This document shows, piece by piece, positions 63,862 to 64,000 of a stretch of 64,000 nucleotides of DNA (position 1 is the first letter of the stretch; every line of letters begins with the position of its first letter). Source of the DNA: Clostridia bacterium (lineage in GTDB: Bacteria > Bacillota > Clostridia > TANB77 > CAG-508); assembly GCA_900770385.1 (NCBI GenBank), contig CAAGKK010000025.1:90553-154552 (forward strand), read 5' to 3'. The notes under the pieces were generated by a model, which was not told the DNA's origin, ran no database searches, and was given only the letters and a program-made list of their open reading frames with translations. Position numbers and translations under genes: made by a program.

Positions 63862-63886
63862 GCTACGAAGAAATAGCTTATAAATA

Positions 63887-64000
63887 TTCAGCCTACATTT
63901 TGAGCACTTTCTTTCCAAATTAGACCCTCCAAGACAAGGAGTAATCCGTATGCCTCAAAGGGCTGTCGGGCCCTAATTTTCCAAAAAAGTCTCAAAATAG
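63887..64000. mobile_element. MITE-like intergenic element, copy 2 (cut by window end)
   Basis: It starts at TTCAGCCTACATTTTGAG and matches 55353-55466 with a single difference (TTTCTTTCC versus TTTCTTTTC). The right terminal repeat lies beyond the window. The near identity points to recent movement or gene conversion. Confidence 0.72.

Overview
The window comes from a very AT-rich, low-GC Gram-positive genome, most likely a spore-forming member of the Clostridia (probably an uncultured gut lineage). Support: spmA/spmB, a GerMN-domain protein, a SpoVT/AbrB-type regulator, VanW and CapA proteins, GdpP, RsmI next to a YabB-type methyltransferase, strong Shine-Dalgarno (SD) sites, frequent TTG starts, and the standard code with TAA favoured. 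No rRNA, CRISPR array, phage, integrase or transposase gene was found.

Layout. 0-13.2 kb: the 3' end of gyrB, then gyrA and the primosome genes dnaD-dnaI, with a relaxase-less type IV secretion (T4SS) gene set split on both sides. A plus-strand operon (1.1-5.2 kb) has a VirB4 N-domain-like protein, VirB4, a CpaE/TadZ-like ATPase and an unknown protein. A minus-strand operon (9.8-13.2 kb) has a small membrane protein, VirD4, a VirB2-like pilin, VirB6 and PrgI/VirB3. Two of these genes have no ATG, GTG or TTG start available and carry a strong SD at the right distance from an ATA codon; a third probably uses ATA too.

13.3-28 kb: a tRNA cluster (Lys, Glu, Thr), FabG, an orphan starch-binding-like protein, a divergent pair of HTH regulators with operator-like repeats, VanW, tRNA-Lys(CTT), CapA, an ABC-F protein, Tex, DUF975, a response regulator with HD-GYP output and a 7TM histidine kinase. 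28-35.6 kb: a 2467-residue NRPS (C-A-T-C-A-T-R) directly upstream of, and apparently co-transcribed with, that kinase. This suggests a small N-capped dipeptide aldehyde or pyrazinone that may be made and sensed by one locus.

35.8-43.3 kb: tRNA-Arg with a duplicated 3' end, spmAB, abrB, rsmI, GerMN, a membrane HTH regulator, a structured small RNA beside a DUF3800 gene, and initiator tRNA. 43.4-64 kb: housekeeping genes rpoB-rpoC, gdpP, rplI, dnaB, tilS, ftsH, a lipoteichoic-acid-synthase-like sulfatase, rpsU, a GT-C membrane protein and yfmF. Intergenic spaces hold two dispersed repeat families: a roughly 30-60 bp GGGCGGAC palindrome (about ten copies) and a roughly 120 bp MITE-like element (two copies).
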